A stretch of DNA of 39,537 bases, taken from JBBIJR01 sp037445875. GTDB taxonomy: Bacteria; CLD3; SB21. Location: the NCBI GenBank assembly GCA_037445875.1, contig JBBIJR010000029.1:1-39537 (forward strand). The letters are read 5' to 3'. Every line of letters starts with the position of its first letter. Positions within the stretch are counted from its first letter, which is position 1. Positions 24,408-33,221 of this stretch are shown here, piece by piece. Under the pieces are notes generated by a model, which did not search any database, was not told the origin of the DNA, and saw nothing but the letters and a program-made list of their open reading frames with translations. The position numbers and the translations under genes were made by a program.

Positions 24408-26033
24408 TTACTTCATGAGCAGCATCTTGCGGAATTCCTGCCGGGAGCCCACCCGCAGGCGGTAGATGTACACTCCGCTCGACACGGAATTCCCTGTCCT
24501 GTCCTTGCCGTCCCATACTACCGTGTGCACGCCGCCCGGCTGCGAAGCATCCACGAGGGTCCTTACTTCCTGTCCCAGGGTATTGTACACGATCAGCGAT
24601 ACCGCGGCCGGTGAGGACAACTCATACCGGAGGGTTGTGGACGGATTGAAGGGATTTGGATAGTTCTGGTGCAGACGGAACGAGGCGGGCCTTCCGCCGG
24701 GGCCTTCCACACCCACCACAACATCCTCGAGATCCACATTTACGGAAGTGATCACGCTATCCAGCACTTCGACGGTAACATAAGTGGCCGGCACGTTCGG
24801 ATAGTCCACGCGCAAGGTGTGGCGGCCCGCAAGCATCGGCATCGAAACCACACCATCTGAGTTCGAGACTCGGCTCAGATTGGTTTCGATCGACGTCACC
24901 TTCGCTCCCTGGAGCGGATGCTGTCCCGCGCTGTCGCGCACCGTCACCGCGAGCTGGCCCTTCTGCGCAATGTCGAACGTCACCACAAAAAGCCCTCCCA
25001 CCATGTCGGACACGATCAGATTGCCGCTGCCCAGGAAGGGATACACGCCCCACGCACCCGTGAAGGATGCCCCGTTGCCGGAGGGATACGTGTCGTAGTG
25101 TCCCGCGACGATGAGGGTGTCCGGGTCGGTGATGTGCCATGCGCGCACGCCCTCGGTGTAGTACGACGCATAAGCAAAGTTGCCAATGGCATAGACGTTG
25201 TGTACGATGGCCGTGCCGCCATAATTGGCGGTCTCTTCGATGTTCGTGTTCCCCTCGATCCCGTCCTTTAAGGTAATGAGGTCCCAGCGGCGCAGCCGGC
25301 CGGGCGGTCCGCTTGTTTCGTCCGTCGTAAAGAGGTATCGTCCGTCGTCGCTGAGCGCCGTATTGTGCGTGAAACTGTTGGGATAGTCGTACGCGTACAC
25401 CACGTAGGGATTCGCTTTGCTCCGGACATCGATGATCGCCACCACACCGTCGAAGATACAGGCGGCATAGACCGTGTCCTGACGTACGTAGCAGTCGTGT
25501 ACGTACAGACTGTCCCACGCACCGACTTCTACGGGGGCTTCGGGATCAGACAGGTCCAGAATATGGATGCCGTCGTTGGGCGTCGGGGTTTGCGATCCGG
25601 TTACGTAACAGTACCCGTCGCGGATTTGCAGATCGTGTGCGCGGTCGATCGTGGTCGTGAACGTTGCTGCGAGGTACGCCGTGTCCGGCAGATTCCCCAG
25701 GTATATGATCTGTACGCCACCACCCCCTTCGGAAACCACATAGGCATACTTGCCCCACACCTGGATCTCGTGCCAGCTGCTGGACGCTCCCGGAATGAAA
25801 TCGACTTCAACGGCGGTATCCGGATTGGCCACATTGATGATGGCTGTTCCGGTGTAGCAGCCCAGCAGCGCGTACTCATTGCCGAGCGAGTCGACGTAGC
25901 CCCAGATATTGGCGTAACCGCTGCCGTGCTGATCGAGCTGGTCGCGCAAAGTCATGTTCGTCTGTCCATGGCTCAGCGACGCAGAGAACAAAAGGCCACA
26001 CATCATCCCACGCAGTAACCGCTTGAACTTCAT
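24408..26033 (-). CDS. Secreted choice-of-anchor-B-type protein with type IX-like sorting tail
   Basis: This 541-residue protein starts at the ATG at 26033 (AAAGGAG upstream) with a signal peptide ending 'FSASLSHGQ'. Residues about 25-370 form repeated beta-propeller-like blades of the choice-of-anchor B family ('GHYDTYPSGNG', 'HDLQIRDGYCYVTGSQ'). About 375-455 is a carboxypeptidase-regulatory-like beta-sandwich ('GQHPLQGAKVTSIETNLSR'). The last 85 residues are a sorting domain with 'LHQNYPNPFNPSTTLRYEL' and the end 'FRKMLLMK', typical of type IX secretion substrates in the FCB group. It is likely exported to the surface; ligand unknown. It has its own promoter and converges on the shared terminator. 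Confidence 0.9.
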   Translation of the reverse strand: MKFKRLLRGMMCGLLFSASLSHGQTNMTLRDQLDQHGSGYANIWGYVDSLGNEYALLGCYTGTAIINVANPDTAVEVDFIPGASSSWHEIQVWGKYAYVVSEGGGGVQIIYLGNLPDTAYLAATFTTTIDRAHDLQIRDGYCYVTGSQTPTPNDGIHILDLSDPEAPVEVGAWDSLYVHDCYVRQDTVYAACIFDGVVAIIDVRSKANPYVVYAYDYPNSFTHNTALSDDGRYLFTTDETSGPPGRLRRWDLITLKDGIEGNTNIEETANYGGTAIVHNVYAIGNFAYASYYTEGVRAWHITDPDTLIVAGHYDTYPSGNGASFTGAWGVYPFLGSGNLIVSDMVGGLFVVTFDIAQKGQLAVTVRDSAGQHPLQGAKVTSIETNLSRVSNSDGVVSMPMLAGRHTLRVDYPNVPATYVTVEVLDSVITSVNVDLEDVVVGVEGPGGRPASFRLHQNYPNPFNPSTTLRYELSSPAAVSLIVYNTLGQEVRTLVDASQPGGVHTVVWDGKDRTGNSVSSGVYIYRLRVGSRQEFRKMLLMK

Positions 26034-26100
26034 ACGCAGGCTCCTTTGGTACTTATCGGATGTGAATGTATTCAGAAGGAATTGAATCCCAATCTCAGCG

Positions 26101-26129
26101 AGTATAGGACAAGGAGGACGTAATGTCAA
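26101..26129 (-). promoter_or_regulatory. Sigma-70-type promoter of the sorting-tail protein
   Basis: On the minus strand TTGACA (26129-26124) and TATACT (26106-26101) are separated by 17 bp. The predicted start lies about 60 nt before the ATG at 26033. It is the third near-consensus promoter in the window. Confidence 0.75.
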
Positions 26130-26174
26130 GTTCTATAAACTATGGAATAACCGCGAGTCCGGTTGTCCTCCAGG

Positions 26175-27449
26175 TCAGTCGAGCAGCCACCGTACGCATC
26201 CGATCAGGAGACCGATGGCAAAACCGGCCACCGCGCCGTTAACCCGGATCCATTGCATGTCATCGTACGTGCGCGTTCGGAATTGGCGGCTGATCTCTTC
26301 CGGAGACAGGCGGTTCAGGTTCATCTCAACGATTGCGGCAATTTTGTCGTGATGAAATTCCAGCAGCGAACCCATGGCCGACGACGCTTTGCGGTTGACG
26401 GTCTCCTTCCAGGCAGCGTCGGTTTGAAGTCGATCGATCGCCCGCTCGATCCACACACGCAATTCTCTGCGCAGGGGACCGTTCGTGTCCTCCCGCTGGT
26501 GCGCCAGATAGTCCCTCAACCCGGCCACGGCCTGTTCCACCCACGTGCGGAGATCCAGATTATCGACAAGGTCCTGCCCGAGTCGGTCCACAGACGCTGC
26601 TTCGCCGCCCGATTCGCGGAGCCTCTCCAGCCAGTCCGCCGCCCCTTCGGAGATACGGCGCCGGATCGGGTGGGTCTCGTCGTACTGGATTTCCCGCAGC
26701 GTCTGTATTGCCCTGAGGACGGTCTTTTCGGCCGCTTCATACGGATCAAACAACAGTTTCTTCAGGAAGGAATCCTGCTCTTCCTGGAACTTGCGGTGCA
26801 CAAAATCGAACGCATCCGGTGTCGTAAGCAGATCGGCAAACCTGTCGCAGACGAAAGGAACGAAGTGGTCCGCCAATTGGCGGGCCTGGTCCCCGCTGAC
26901 GTGACGGCCGAGCGCTTTGCTCCAGGTCACGCCCTCGAGAAATTCGCGAACAAGTTCAGCCGAGCGTTCGGGCACGGTCGGCCGGGCGAGCACTTCGTCT
27001 GCGACATTCAGCAGCCACGTGACGGCCTTTTCCGACTCGCCGCTGTGGTGCCACTCCTTAAGGTAGTCGGCCATGACCTCGGACATGTCCAGATTCGCCA
27101 GCGCCTGGCGCACGCTGGCCGGTGAAAGCCATTCGTCGGCCACGAGCCTTCCTGCCCCGTGAGCAATGGCCTTCTGTTTGCGCGGAATGATGCCGGAAGC
27201 CGGCACAATCTTCCATGGCCCCAATCGAATTTCGGAGAAAATCATTCGCACGGCCAGCCAATCGGCTGCACCGCCGACCGTCCCGGCCTCAAAAGCGGTC
27301 TGAAGTACAAGCAGAAGTCCGGGCATCGTTTCGGGAAGAAATTGCCTCAGCAACAGCGTGGTCAACAGACCGAACAACGCGGCAACGAAGGACACTTCGC
27401 CTTTGTGCCTGAGGAGAAACGGGAGGGGCGGTGCTACCGGATCAGCCAT
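26175..27449 (-). CDS. DUF445 family membrane protein
   Basis: This protein of about 424 residues has membrane helices at the N-terminus ('FVAALFGLLTTLLLRQFL' and around 'GTVGGAADWLAVRMIF') and one at the extreme C-terminus ('GAVAGFAIGLLIGCVRWLL'). A long helical charged region lies between. 'GGAADWLAVRMIF' and 'IIPRKQKAIAHGAG' are typical of DUF445, and the C-terminal 'QWIRVNGAVAGFAIG' also fits. Function is unknown in the family. The ATG at 27449 overlaps the tmk stop by eight bases, so the two are translationally coupled; longer starts would overlap tmk further. It is the last gene of the recA-tmk cluster. Confidence 0.9.
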   Translation of the reverse strand: MADPVAPPLPFLLRHKGEVSFVAALFGLLTTLLLRQFLPETMPGLLLVLQTAFEAGTVGGAADWLAVRMIFSEIRLGPWKIVPASGIIPRKQKAIAHGAGRLVADEWLSPASVRQALANLDMSEVMADYLKEWHHSGESEKAVTWLLNVADEVLARPTVPERSAELVREFLEGVTWSKALGRHVSGDQARQLADHFVPFVCDRFADLLTTPDAFDFVHRKFQEEQDSFLKKLLFDPYEAAEKTVLRAIQTLREIQYDETHPIRRRISEGAADWLERLRESGGEAASVDRLGQDLVDNLDLRTWVEQAVAGLRDYLAHQREDTNGPLRRELRVWIERAIDRLQTDAAWKETVNRKASSAMGSLLEFHHDKIAAIVEMNLNRLSPEEISRQFRTRTYDDMQWIRVNGAVAGFAIGLLIGCVRWLLD

Positions 27450-28077
27450 GCCGGCGTTGACGGATCGTTCGAAGGACATCCTCGCGGATCTTTTCGGCAA
27501 CGGATTCCGCGGGAAGATTCCCGTCGACCGGTTTCACACGCTGCGGATCATGCTGGGCAATCTGGATGTAGCCGTTACGAATGCGGTGAAAGAACAGCTC
27601 GTCCTCGCTCTCCATGCGATCGGCCCTGCCCGCTGACCTGCGGCGGCGAGCCTCCTCCCAGGTCACGTCAATGAAGAACGTGCGGTCCGGCATCAGTCCC
27701 CCCGTCGCAATATGGTTGGCCTGGGCGATCACACGCGGTTCCAGACCGCGTCCGTAGCCTTGATACGCCGTGGTCGAGTCGAAGAACCGATCGACGATCA
27801 CAATATGTCCCTGCTCCAGGGCGGGCCGGATCTTTTCCGCCACAATCTGGGCACGCGCAGCCTCGTAGAGCAGGAGTTCCGTTAGCGGGCTCATCGCTTT
27901 GTTGGCGTTGGAAAGCAGGATGGCGCGAATCTGCTCGGAGATCTGTGTGGCCCCGGGATCCCGGAACGTTTGCACCGTGTGGCCCAGCCGTACCAACTCC
28001 CCCGCCAGTTTCTCGACCTGGGTCGATTTCCCGCTGCCGTCAATCCCTTCAAACGTGATCAGTATTCCGCGATTCAT
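27442..28077 (-). CDS. tmk: Thymidylate kinase
   Basis: This 211-residue kinase phosphorylates dTMP to dTDP for DNA synthesis. The P-loop is 'FEGIDGSGKSTQ' (about residues 9-20). The 'FRDPGAT' segment is the DR(Y/H)-adjacent substrate loop, and 'VIVDRFFDSTTAYQGYGRGL' is the family signature. The lid contains 'RRRSAGRADRMES'. Length is normal. Start and end overlap the flanking genes (ATGA with the membrane protein upstream; eight bases with DUF445 downstream). Confidence 0.96.
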   Translation of the reverse strand: MNRGILITFEGIDGSGKSTQVEKLAGELVRLGHTVQTFRDPGATQISEQIRAILLSNANKAMSPLTELLLYEAARAQIVAEKIRPALEQGHIVIVDRFFDSTTAYQGYGRGLEPRVIAQANHIATGGLMPDRTFFIDVTWEEARRRRSAGRADRMESEDELFFHRIRNGYIQIAQHDPQRVKPVDGNLPAESVAEKIREDVLRTIRQRRHG

Positions 28078-28895
28078 GACAACTCCCTTTCCAACGACGG
28101 CGGTTGCGCGGTGAGAGCCAGCAGACCGTCAAGGATCTGGATGCGGACGGCGGCCCGGAAGAGTACGAACATCTGTTGAACGGCGGCCATCAACAGAATC
28201 GGCGCACGGGCGGACCATTCCGTGTCGAGGACCTTGTACAGACCCAGCCCGCCGATCAGTGCAGCGGCGCTCAAGCCGTAGAAGAAAACCAGCCGGCCGC
28301 CGCGGCGGAAGAGCCATATCCAGGAACGGAAAAAGGTCCGAACGGCGGATCGGCCGTCTTCATTCATCAGTGCGGACCTTGTCACATCGCCGACGATGAT
28401 CGAGAGGATAATCAACGGAACCGTCAGGGCCAACCCGGACGGCCCCAGGCAGAGAAACGACAGGCTCAGAGCGATCGCGCACAAGAGCGTTGCCGACAGC
28501 CGGAGGAACCGTCCCGCGTATTTTCCCCCGTACGTGAAAAAGCGCGCGACAAACGGCCCCGATTTCTCCGTACGGTATTTCAGGAACCCCATCGCACCGG
28601 CTGTCGCAAACGCAGCCCACAGCCATCCCAACACCGCCAGCACCGTGAAACAGCCCGCGAAGGCCGTCCCGACCATCGGCTGGTTCACCAGCAGTTCGAG
28701 CAACGGAGTCAATTGGAATCCGGTATCCCAATCGCGCACTACCTGCTTGTACGAAAAGGATCGGACGAAGACGCGGTGCGCAAGCCAGAAGAGAGGCAGC
28801 GCAACCAGCAGCCCCCCGGACCACCAGATCAGGACCAGCCGGTACTGTCGGACGGCGTTCTTCCAGGAGACGGCCCATACTCGGAGCGTGCTCAT
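28074..28895 (-). CDS. Multi-pass membrane protein of unknown function
   Basis: This 273-residue protein has about six hydrophobic segments, including 'LVLIWWSGGLLVALPLFWLA', 'GCFTVLAVLGWLWAAFATAG', 'SATLLCAIALSLSFLCLGPS' and 'GRLVFFYGLSAAALIGGLGL'. It resembles uncharacterised DUF-type membrane proteins that share a general hydrophobic layout, but no family is recognised. The ATG at 28895 is chosen because it lies just downstream of the M1 peptidase stop and follows GAGGAGG at about 12 bases. Its stop overlaps the tmk start, so it is part of the same operon. Confidence 0.8.
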   Translation of the reverse strand: MSTLRVWAVSWKNAVRQYRLVLIWWSGGLLVALPLFWLAHRVFVRSFSYKQVVRDWDTGFQLTPLLELLVNQPMVGTAFAGCFTVLAVLGWLWAAFATAGAMGFLKYRTEKSGPFVARFFTYGGKYAGRFLRLSATLLCAIALSLSFLCLGPSGLALTVPLIILSIIVGDVTRSALMNEDGRSAVRTFFRSWIWLFRRGGRLVFFYGLSAAALIGGLGLYKVLDTEWSARAPILLMAAVQQMFVLFRAAVRIQILDGLLALTAQPPSLERELS

Positions 28896-28914
28896 CGTGG
28901 GAAATATCCTCCTC

Positions 28915-30903
28915 TCAGGCAAGTGCAGCAAGCCATGCGAAGACGTTCTGCATCCAGAACAGCAGGCGGAGCGTCATGCGCCATATCCCGCCGTTCTCCG
29001 GCTCCTTCAGGCGCGCGTTGTTGGTAAAGGAAAGGTCCAGCAGGTTGGTCCGCGCCGGATCCAGCGCGGCGTACACAACCGGCGAAGCCGCATGAAAACG
29101 GTAAACCTTGAACGATTCCGAGCCGTCGTAGTGTGCCGTGGCGGAATCACCGTCGGCGAATCGAACCACCAGAGGGACCTCCAGCACGCCGTCGCCGCGG
29201 TTTCGCACCGACACGTTGCATACGTACCGTCCCGCCGATGTGTCTGCGGAGTCGGATTCCGTTTGTTGCCACTCCATCCGCTCGCTCTCGCCGAACCATC
29301 CGGCGGGATCCCCTTCGCGTTCATTGTCGATACGCACCACTTCCAGATCGATGGTCTTGTTTTCATACAGAAATTGCCGGAAAAAATGCCCGAGGTCGCG
29401 CCCCGAAACCTTTTCCGCGACCTGTACAAAATCGGCCGTGGTGGGATGGCGGAACTTCCATCGCTCCACATAGGTCCGGAGGACCGTCCGCATCGTCTCT
29501 TCTCCCAGCATGTTTTCCAGCGTCCCAAGGACCAGCACGGGCTTGCTGTACAGAGCGGTCTGGAAAAAACCCCTCGGGACGACCCAGGAGGCCCCGACGA
29601 TGGTACCGTCCCGGGGATGCGTTACGTAACTCGACCGGTGGTAATCCAGCGACGTGAATCCCAGTCCTCCGAGATCGGCATACTCGCCATCGGCCCTGCC
29701 GCGAAAATACCGTTCGAGCGCTTTGTGCTCGAGGAACGTGGTAAATCCCTCGTCAAGCCATGGTTCCTCGAACTCGTTGCTGGCCACCATGGCCTGAAAG
29801 TAATTGTGGGCAAATTCGTGGAACGTGACGATTTCGGGATAATGAAAACCGATGAGCTCCTGAAGGCGCGCGGGACCCAGATACGATCCTGTAGTAATCA
29901 GCGTCGGGTATTCCATGCCGCCGGCCGTAAACTCCTCCCCCTCCGGGACATCCACAATGGTGAGGTTCGGATACGGGTACTCGCCGACGAGCGAGTCGAA
30001 ATAATTGATGACCCAGGGGACAAACTTCTCGTAGTGCTCCCGCATCACCTCCCGACCGGGAGCCCATAGATAGCTGACGTCGATCCGCCGACCCGACCGA
30101 TCGATCATCACCTGCTGGGCGGAGGTCTGCACGTTGCGCGCCGCACACCACACTGCGTCAATCACATCCTCCTGGCGATAACGGTACGTCACCGAACTGT
30201 CGGCTTCGTCCTTCGACTGCAGGACACCATTCGCTGCCACGGTGTAACCGGACGGAACGGTCAGGGCGAGGGCATAAACTCCGAAGTCGGCAAAGAACTC
30301 ACTCAGGCCGTGAAACTGGTGACAGTTCCACTGCCCGTCCTTCCACACGCCGATCTTTGGATACCACTGGCCGATCATGAAGAAGTCGTCGTCGGTGAAG
30401 CCCGTGCGGGCGGAAACGCGCGGCAGCTTCGAAAAGAACCGGCAACTCAGCCGAATCGAAGAGCCGGGCGGCAAAGGATCCGGGAGGGGCACCCGGATCA
30501 CCGTCCGGTCGTCGGGATTTCCGTCGTCGGGGCTGATGAACTCGATCCGGTCCTTCAAGCCCGTCCCATCTGCCAGTTCCAGAGACTGCACGTCGACATA
30601 GCCCCGGTCGTCTTTCCCCTCCTGCGATCGACTTCCCCGATGCTCTCCTCTGGTTTCCCTCATGTACGTGGAACGATCATTCTTAAAGGCGTTCAAATAG
30701 AGGTGAAATTGCAGTTCCCTCACGGTGTCCCGTGTGGCATTCCACCAGTCGAGCACCCAGAAACCGCGGACGGCCTTTTCAGCGGGTAGCAGTTCTGCCT
30801 GTATCGAGTAGTTCGCGATGCGGGGGCTCAGGGGTTGTTCAAAAATCTTCTGGGCCCGTGAGACGGCTGTGAGAAAGCATAGAGCCAGGAGAGTTCGAGT
30901 CAT
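28915..30903 (-). CDS. M1 family metallopeptidase, exported
   Basis: This 662-residue aminopeptidase-like protein has a signal peptide (MTRTLLALCFLTAVSRAQ). The zinc site is HEFAH (residues 362-366) with the third ligand Glu at 385 in 'WLDEGF'. The substrate-recognition segment 'AGGMEYPTLI' replaces the usual GAMEN. N-terminal beta domain (about 25-225), catalytic thermolysin-like domain (about 290-500) and a C-terminal beta domain are followed by a terminal hydrophobic stretch ('LLFWMQNVFAWLAALA') that may anchor it. It should trim peptides in the periplasm or at the surface. The OMP-like gene lies 10 bp upstream. Confidence 0.92.
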   Translation of the reverse strand: MTRTLLALCFLTAVSRAQKIFEQPLSPRIANYSIQAELLPAEKAVRGFWVLDWWNATRDTVRELQFHLYLNAFKNDRSTYMRETRGEHRGSRSQEGKDDRGYVDVQSLELADGTGLKDRIEFISPDDGNPDDRTVIRVPLPDPLPPGSSIRLSCRFFSKLPRVSARTGFTDDDFFMIGQWYPKIGVWKDGQWNCHQFHGLSEFFADFGVYALALTVPSGYTVAANGVLQSKDEADSSVTYRYRQEDVIDAVWCAARNVQTSAQQVMIDRSGRRIDVSYLWAPGREVMREHYEKFVPWVINYFDSLVGEYPYPNLTIVDVPEGEEFTAGGMEYPTLITTGSYLGPARLQELIGFHYPEIVTFHEFAHNYFQAMVASNEFEEPWLDEGFTTFLEHKALERYFRGRADGEYADLGGLGFTSLDYHRSSYVTHPRDGTIVGASWVVPRGFFQTALYSKPVLVLGTLENMLGEETMRTVLRTYVERWKFRHPTTADFVQVAEKVSGRDLGHFFRQFLYENKTIDLEVVRIDNEREGDPAGWFGESERMEWQQTESDSADTSAGRYVCNVSVRNRGDGVLEVPLVVRFADGDSATAHYDGSESFKVYRFHAASPVVYAALDPARTNLLDLSFTNNARLKEPENGGIWRMTLRLLFWMQNVFAWLAALA

Positions 30904-30913
30904 GGAAAGGATC

Positions 30914-31459
30914 CTAGAAGAAATATCGTGCGCCGATCGCCGCGTTCACGTCCAATGCCGTGCTCGGGGTAAGGTCCATGATCGGAACAATCTCCAGAAA
31001 AACATCGATGGGAGTTGCAGTGGGATGGTAGTTCAGCCCGACGGGGATTCGCACACCGAGATGAGATTCGCCGGACGCTTTCAATCGTCCTCCGATCCCG
31101 TAGTAGAACGGGAGACGTCCGCGTTCCACATGGATCAGCTCGAACGCGTGGACCAGAAAATCCCCGTGCACCTGCACGGCATCTCTTCTTCCGAACGACC
31201 ACGCGACCGCACCGTCAACGGCCGTGCGTTCGCCCAGCCAGAGCTTTCCGGAAATACCGGTCGGCTCCCCCACGATCACGCCGAGACCGAATCCGCGACT
31301 CTGCGCATACAGTTGCGCGCCACCGCAGAGCAAACCCCCCAGGAGCCACAGGACGAGCGAGGCCGTTCCCGTGCCCCAAATGGAAATCCGAGGAAGGGCA
31401 GGCCACTTCGGATCTCCGGACGTCCGATCTACATTGTTTTCAGAACGGCAGGTCGTCAT
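30914..31459 (-). CDS. Small outer-membrane-type beta-barrel protein
   Basis: This protein of about 181 residues has a hydrophobic export segment ('ASLVLWLLGGLLCGGAQLYA') preceded by a polar leader. The mature part has short Gly-rich strands: 'GFGLGVIVGEPTGISGKLWL', 'AVDGAVAWSFG', 'LPFYYGIGGRLKASGES' and the C-terminal 'AAIGARYFF'. The last residue is Phe, as for barrel assembly. The pattern resembles small outer-membrane proteins of FCB bacteria. The start is uncertain: the ATG at 31459 overlaps the end of ssb by 20 bases and no good ribosome binding site is seen. It lies between ssb and the M1 peptidase gene. Confidence 0.72.
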   Translation of the reverse strand: MTTCRSENNVDRTSGDPKWPALPRISIWGTGTASLVLWLLGGLLCGGAQLYAQSRGFGLGVIVGEPTGISGKLWLGERTAVDGAVAWSFGRRDAVQVHGDFLVHAFELIHVERGRLPFYYGIGGRLKASGESHLGVRIPVGLNYHPTATPIDVFLEIVPIMDLTPSTALDVNAAIGARYFF

Positions 31460-31874
31460 CCGAAGCGGGCTGTTCAGTGGCAGAAGCCGCCGATTCCACC
31501 TCTCCCGAAGGAGGCACATAGTCGCCGGTACCTCCCTGTTTGCCGCCCAGCATTTGCATCTGGTCCGCCACGATCTCGGTCACGTATTTCTTCACGCCCT
31601 CGCGGTCATCGTAGGTTCGGGTCTTGAGCTTTCCTTCGATATAGACCAGCGAGCCTTTTTTCAGATATTGTCCGCAAATCTCGGCCAGTTTCCGCCACGC
31701 CACAACGCGATGCCAGTCCGTCTGCTCGACCTGCTTGCCGTCCTTGTCGTTGTACACCTCGTTGGTGGCAAGATTGAAATTGGTCACGGCGGCGCCGTTC
31801 GGCGTGTAGCGCAATTCCGGATCCTTGCCGAGCCGGCCGATCAGAATCACCTTATTCAGAGTACCTTTGGCCAT
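31440..31874 (-). CDS. ssb: Single-stranded DNA-binding protein
   Basis: This 144-residue protein has an OB-fold domain (residues 1-105; 'LNKVILIGRLGKDPELRYTP', 'DWHRVVAWRKLAE'), a short disordered Gly/Ser/Glu linker and the acidic tip 'DDDLPF' that recruits partner proteins. It binds single-stranded DNA during replication, recombination and repair. It is encoded 24 bp after recA, a natural functional neighbour. Its last bases overlap the start of the next gene. Confidence 0.97.
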   Translation of the reverse strand: MAKGTLNKVILIGRLGKDPELRYTPNGAAVTNFNLATNEVYNDKDGKQVEQTDWHRVVAWRKLAEICGQYLKKGSLVYIEGKLKTRTYDDREGVKKYVTEIVADQMQMLGGKQGGTGDYVPPSGEVESAASATEQPASDDDLPF

Positions 31875-31898
31875 ATATCCTCATGGTGCATGGGTGGA

Positions 31899-32978
31899 TT
31901 ACTTCGATTTCTTTTCTCCGGCCGGCGGGCTTTGTTTCGGCGCTTCCTGGCCGCCGTTGGCCGGGAGACCCAGTTCCTGCCTGACGCGGTTCTCGATCTT
32001 CTTCATGACGTCCGGGTTGTCGATCAGGAACTGCTTGGCGTTTTCGCGGCCCTGGCCGATCTTTTCGTCGTTGAACGCGTACCACGTGCCGCTCTTCTGT
32101 ACGATGTTCATGTTACTCGCCAGGTCGAGCAGATCACCTTCGCGGGAGATGCCGAATCCGTACATCAGATCGACCTCCACCTCGCGGAACGGAGGCGCGA
32201 GTTTGTTCTTCACGATCTTGATCTTCGTTCGGTTGCCGACGATGTCCTCGCCCGATTTGATCTGGCCGATCCGCCGGATGTCGACCCGCACGGACGTGTA
32301 GAATTTCAGCGCCCGTCCTCCGGTCGTGGTTTCGGGATTGCCGTAAGTGACGCCGATCTTGTCGCGGACCTGGTTGATGAACACGACGCACGTTTTACTC
32401 TTGCTGACGGCGCCGGTGAGTTTGCGCATCGCCTGGCTCATGAGCCGTGCCTGGATGCCCATCGTGGCGTCGCCCATCTCGCCGTCGATCTCACTCCGGG
32501 GAACTAGGGCAGCCACCGAGTCGATCACGATTGCGTCCACAGCGTTGCTGCGGACCAGTCGCTCCGTGATCTCGAGGGCTTGTTCCCCGTCGTCGGGCTG
32601 CGACACCAGCAGGTTGTCGGTATCGACGCCCAGCCTCTTGGCATAGATCGGATCGAGCGCGTGTTCGGCGTCGATGAATGCAGCCACGCCGCCGGTCTTC
32701 TGCGCTTCGGCGATGACGTGCAGGGCCAGCGTGGTTTTTCCGCTGGATTCCGGACCGTAGATCTCGGTGATCCGGCCTCGCGGTATGCCCCCGATCCCGA
32801 GGGCCACGTCCACGGAGATCGCCCCGGTCGAAAACACCTCGACCGTCTGCGCCGGCCGGTCGCCCAATCGCATGATCGAGCCCTTGCCGTACTCCTTCAC
32901 GATATCCGTCAGCGTACGGCTCAGCGCCTCTTTCTTATCGCGATCCACCGGAACGGCGGCTTCTTTGACTTCTGCCAT
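31899..32978 (-). CDS. recA: Recombinase RecA
   Basis: This 359-residue protein is the strand-exchange recombinase and SOS co-protease. It has the P-loop 'GPESSGKTT', 'DAEHALDPIYAKRLGVD', the L1-L2 region ('SEIDGEMGDATMG', 'NQVRDKIGVTYGNPETTTGG') and a charged C-terminal tail rich in Pro and Lys. All core motifs are intact. It is first in the recA-ssb-OMP-M1-membrane-tmk-DUF445 cluster. The upstream 243 bp (32979-33221) contain no gene; an A/T-rich patch near 33025-33045 may hold the promoter, but no clear -35/-10 pair was found. Confidence 0.98.
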   Translation of the reverse strand: MAEVKEAAVPVDRDKKEALSRTLTDIVKEYGKGSIMRLGDRPAQTVEVFSTGAISVDVALGIGGIPRGRITEIYGPESSGKTTLALHVIAEAQKTGGVAAFIDAEHALDPIYAKRLGVDTDNLLVSQPDDGEQALEITERLVRSNAVDAIVIDSVAALVPRSEIDGEMGDATMGIQARLMSQAMRKLTGAVSKSKTCVVFINQVRDKIGVTYGNPETTTGGRALKFYTSVRVDIRRIGQIKSGEDIVGNRTKIKIVKNKLAPPFREVEVDLMYGFGISREGDLLDLASNMNIVQKSGTWYAFNDEKIGQGRENAKQFLIDNPDVMKKIENRVRQELGLPANGGQEAPKQSPPAGEKKSK

Positions 32979-33221
32979 TAAGGTCTCTCCCTTTTTTTAA
33001 ACGACGCAATGTCGTAGTTGCGGGCTATATATTCAATATGAAACTTTCCTATCCCCAAGTTACGGCTAATCGCCGCGGATCTTCTCTCAAAATAAGAGAA
33101 TTTCCAGCCCTGCTGCGTCCCTATGGACGGCCGAACAACTGGAACATGCAGCCCGGATCGCCCGACCTGACATCCGGTCGACACGGCCCGCAGACCATGG
33201 CTTCGATTCTGCGTAAGACGT

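Noticed and set aside
32979..33221. Possible RNA gene or small ORF between recA and phosphofructokinase
   Set aside because: No stable hairpin with a T-run, tRNA-like cloverleaf or ORF with a ribosome binding site was seen; the region probably holds only the recA promoter.
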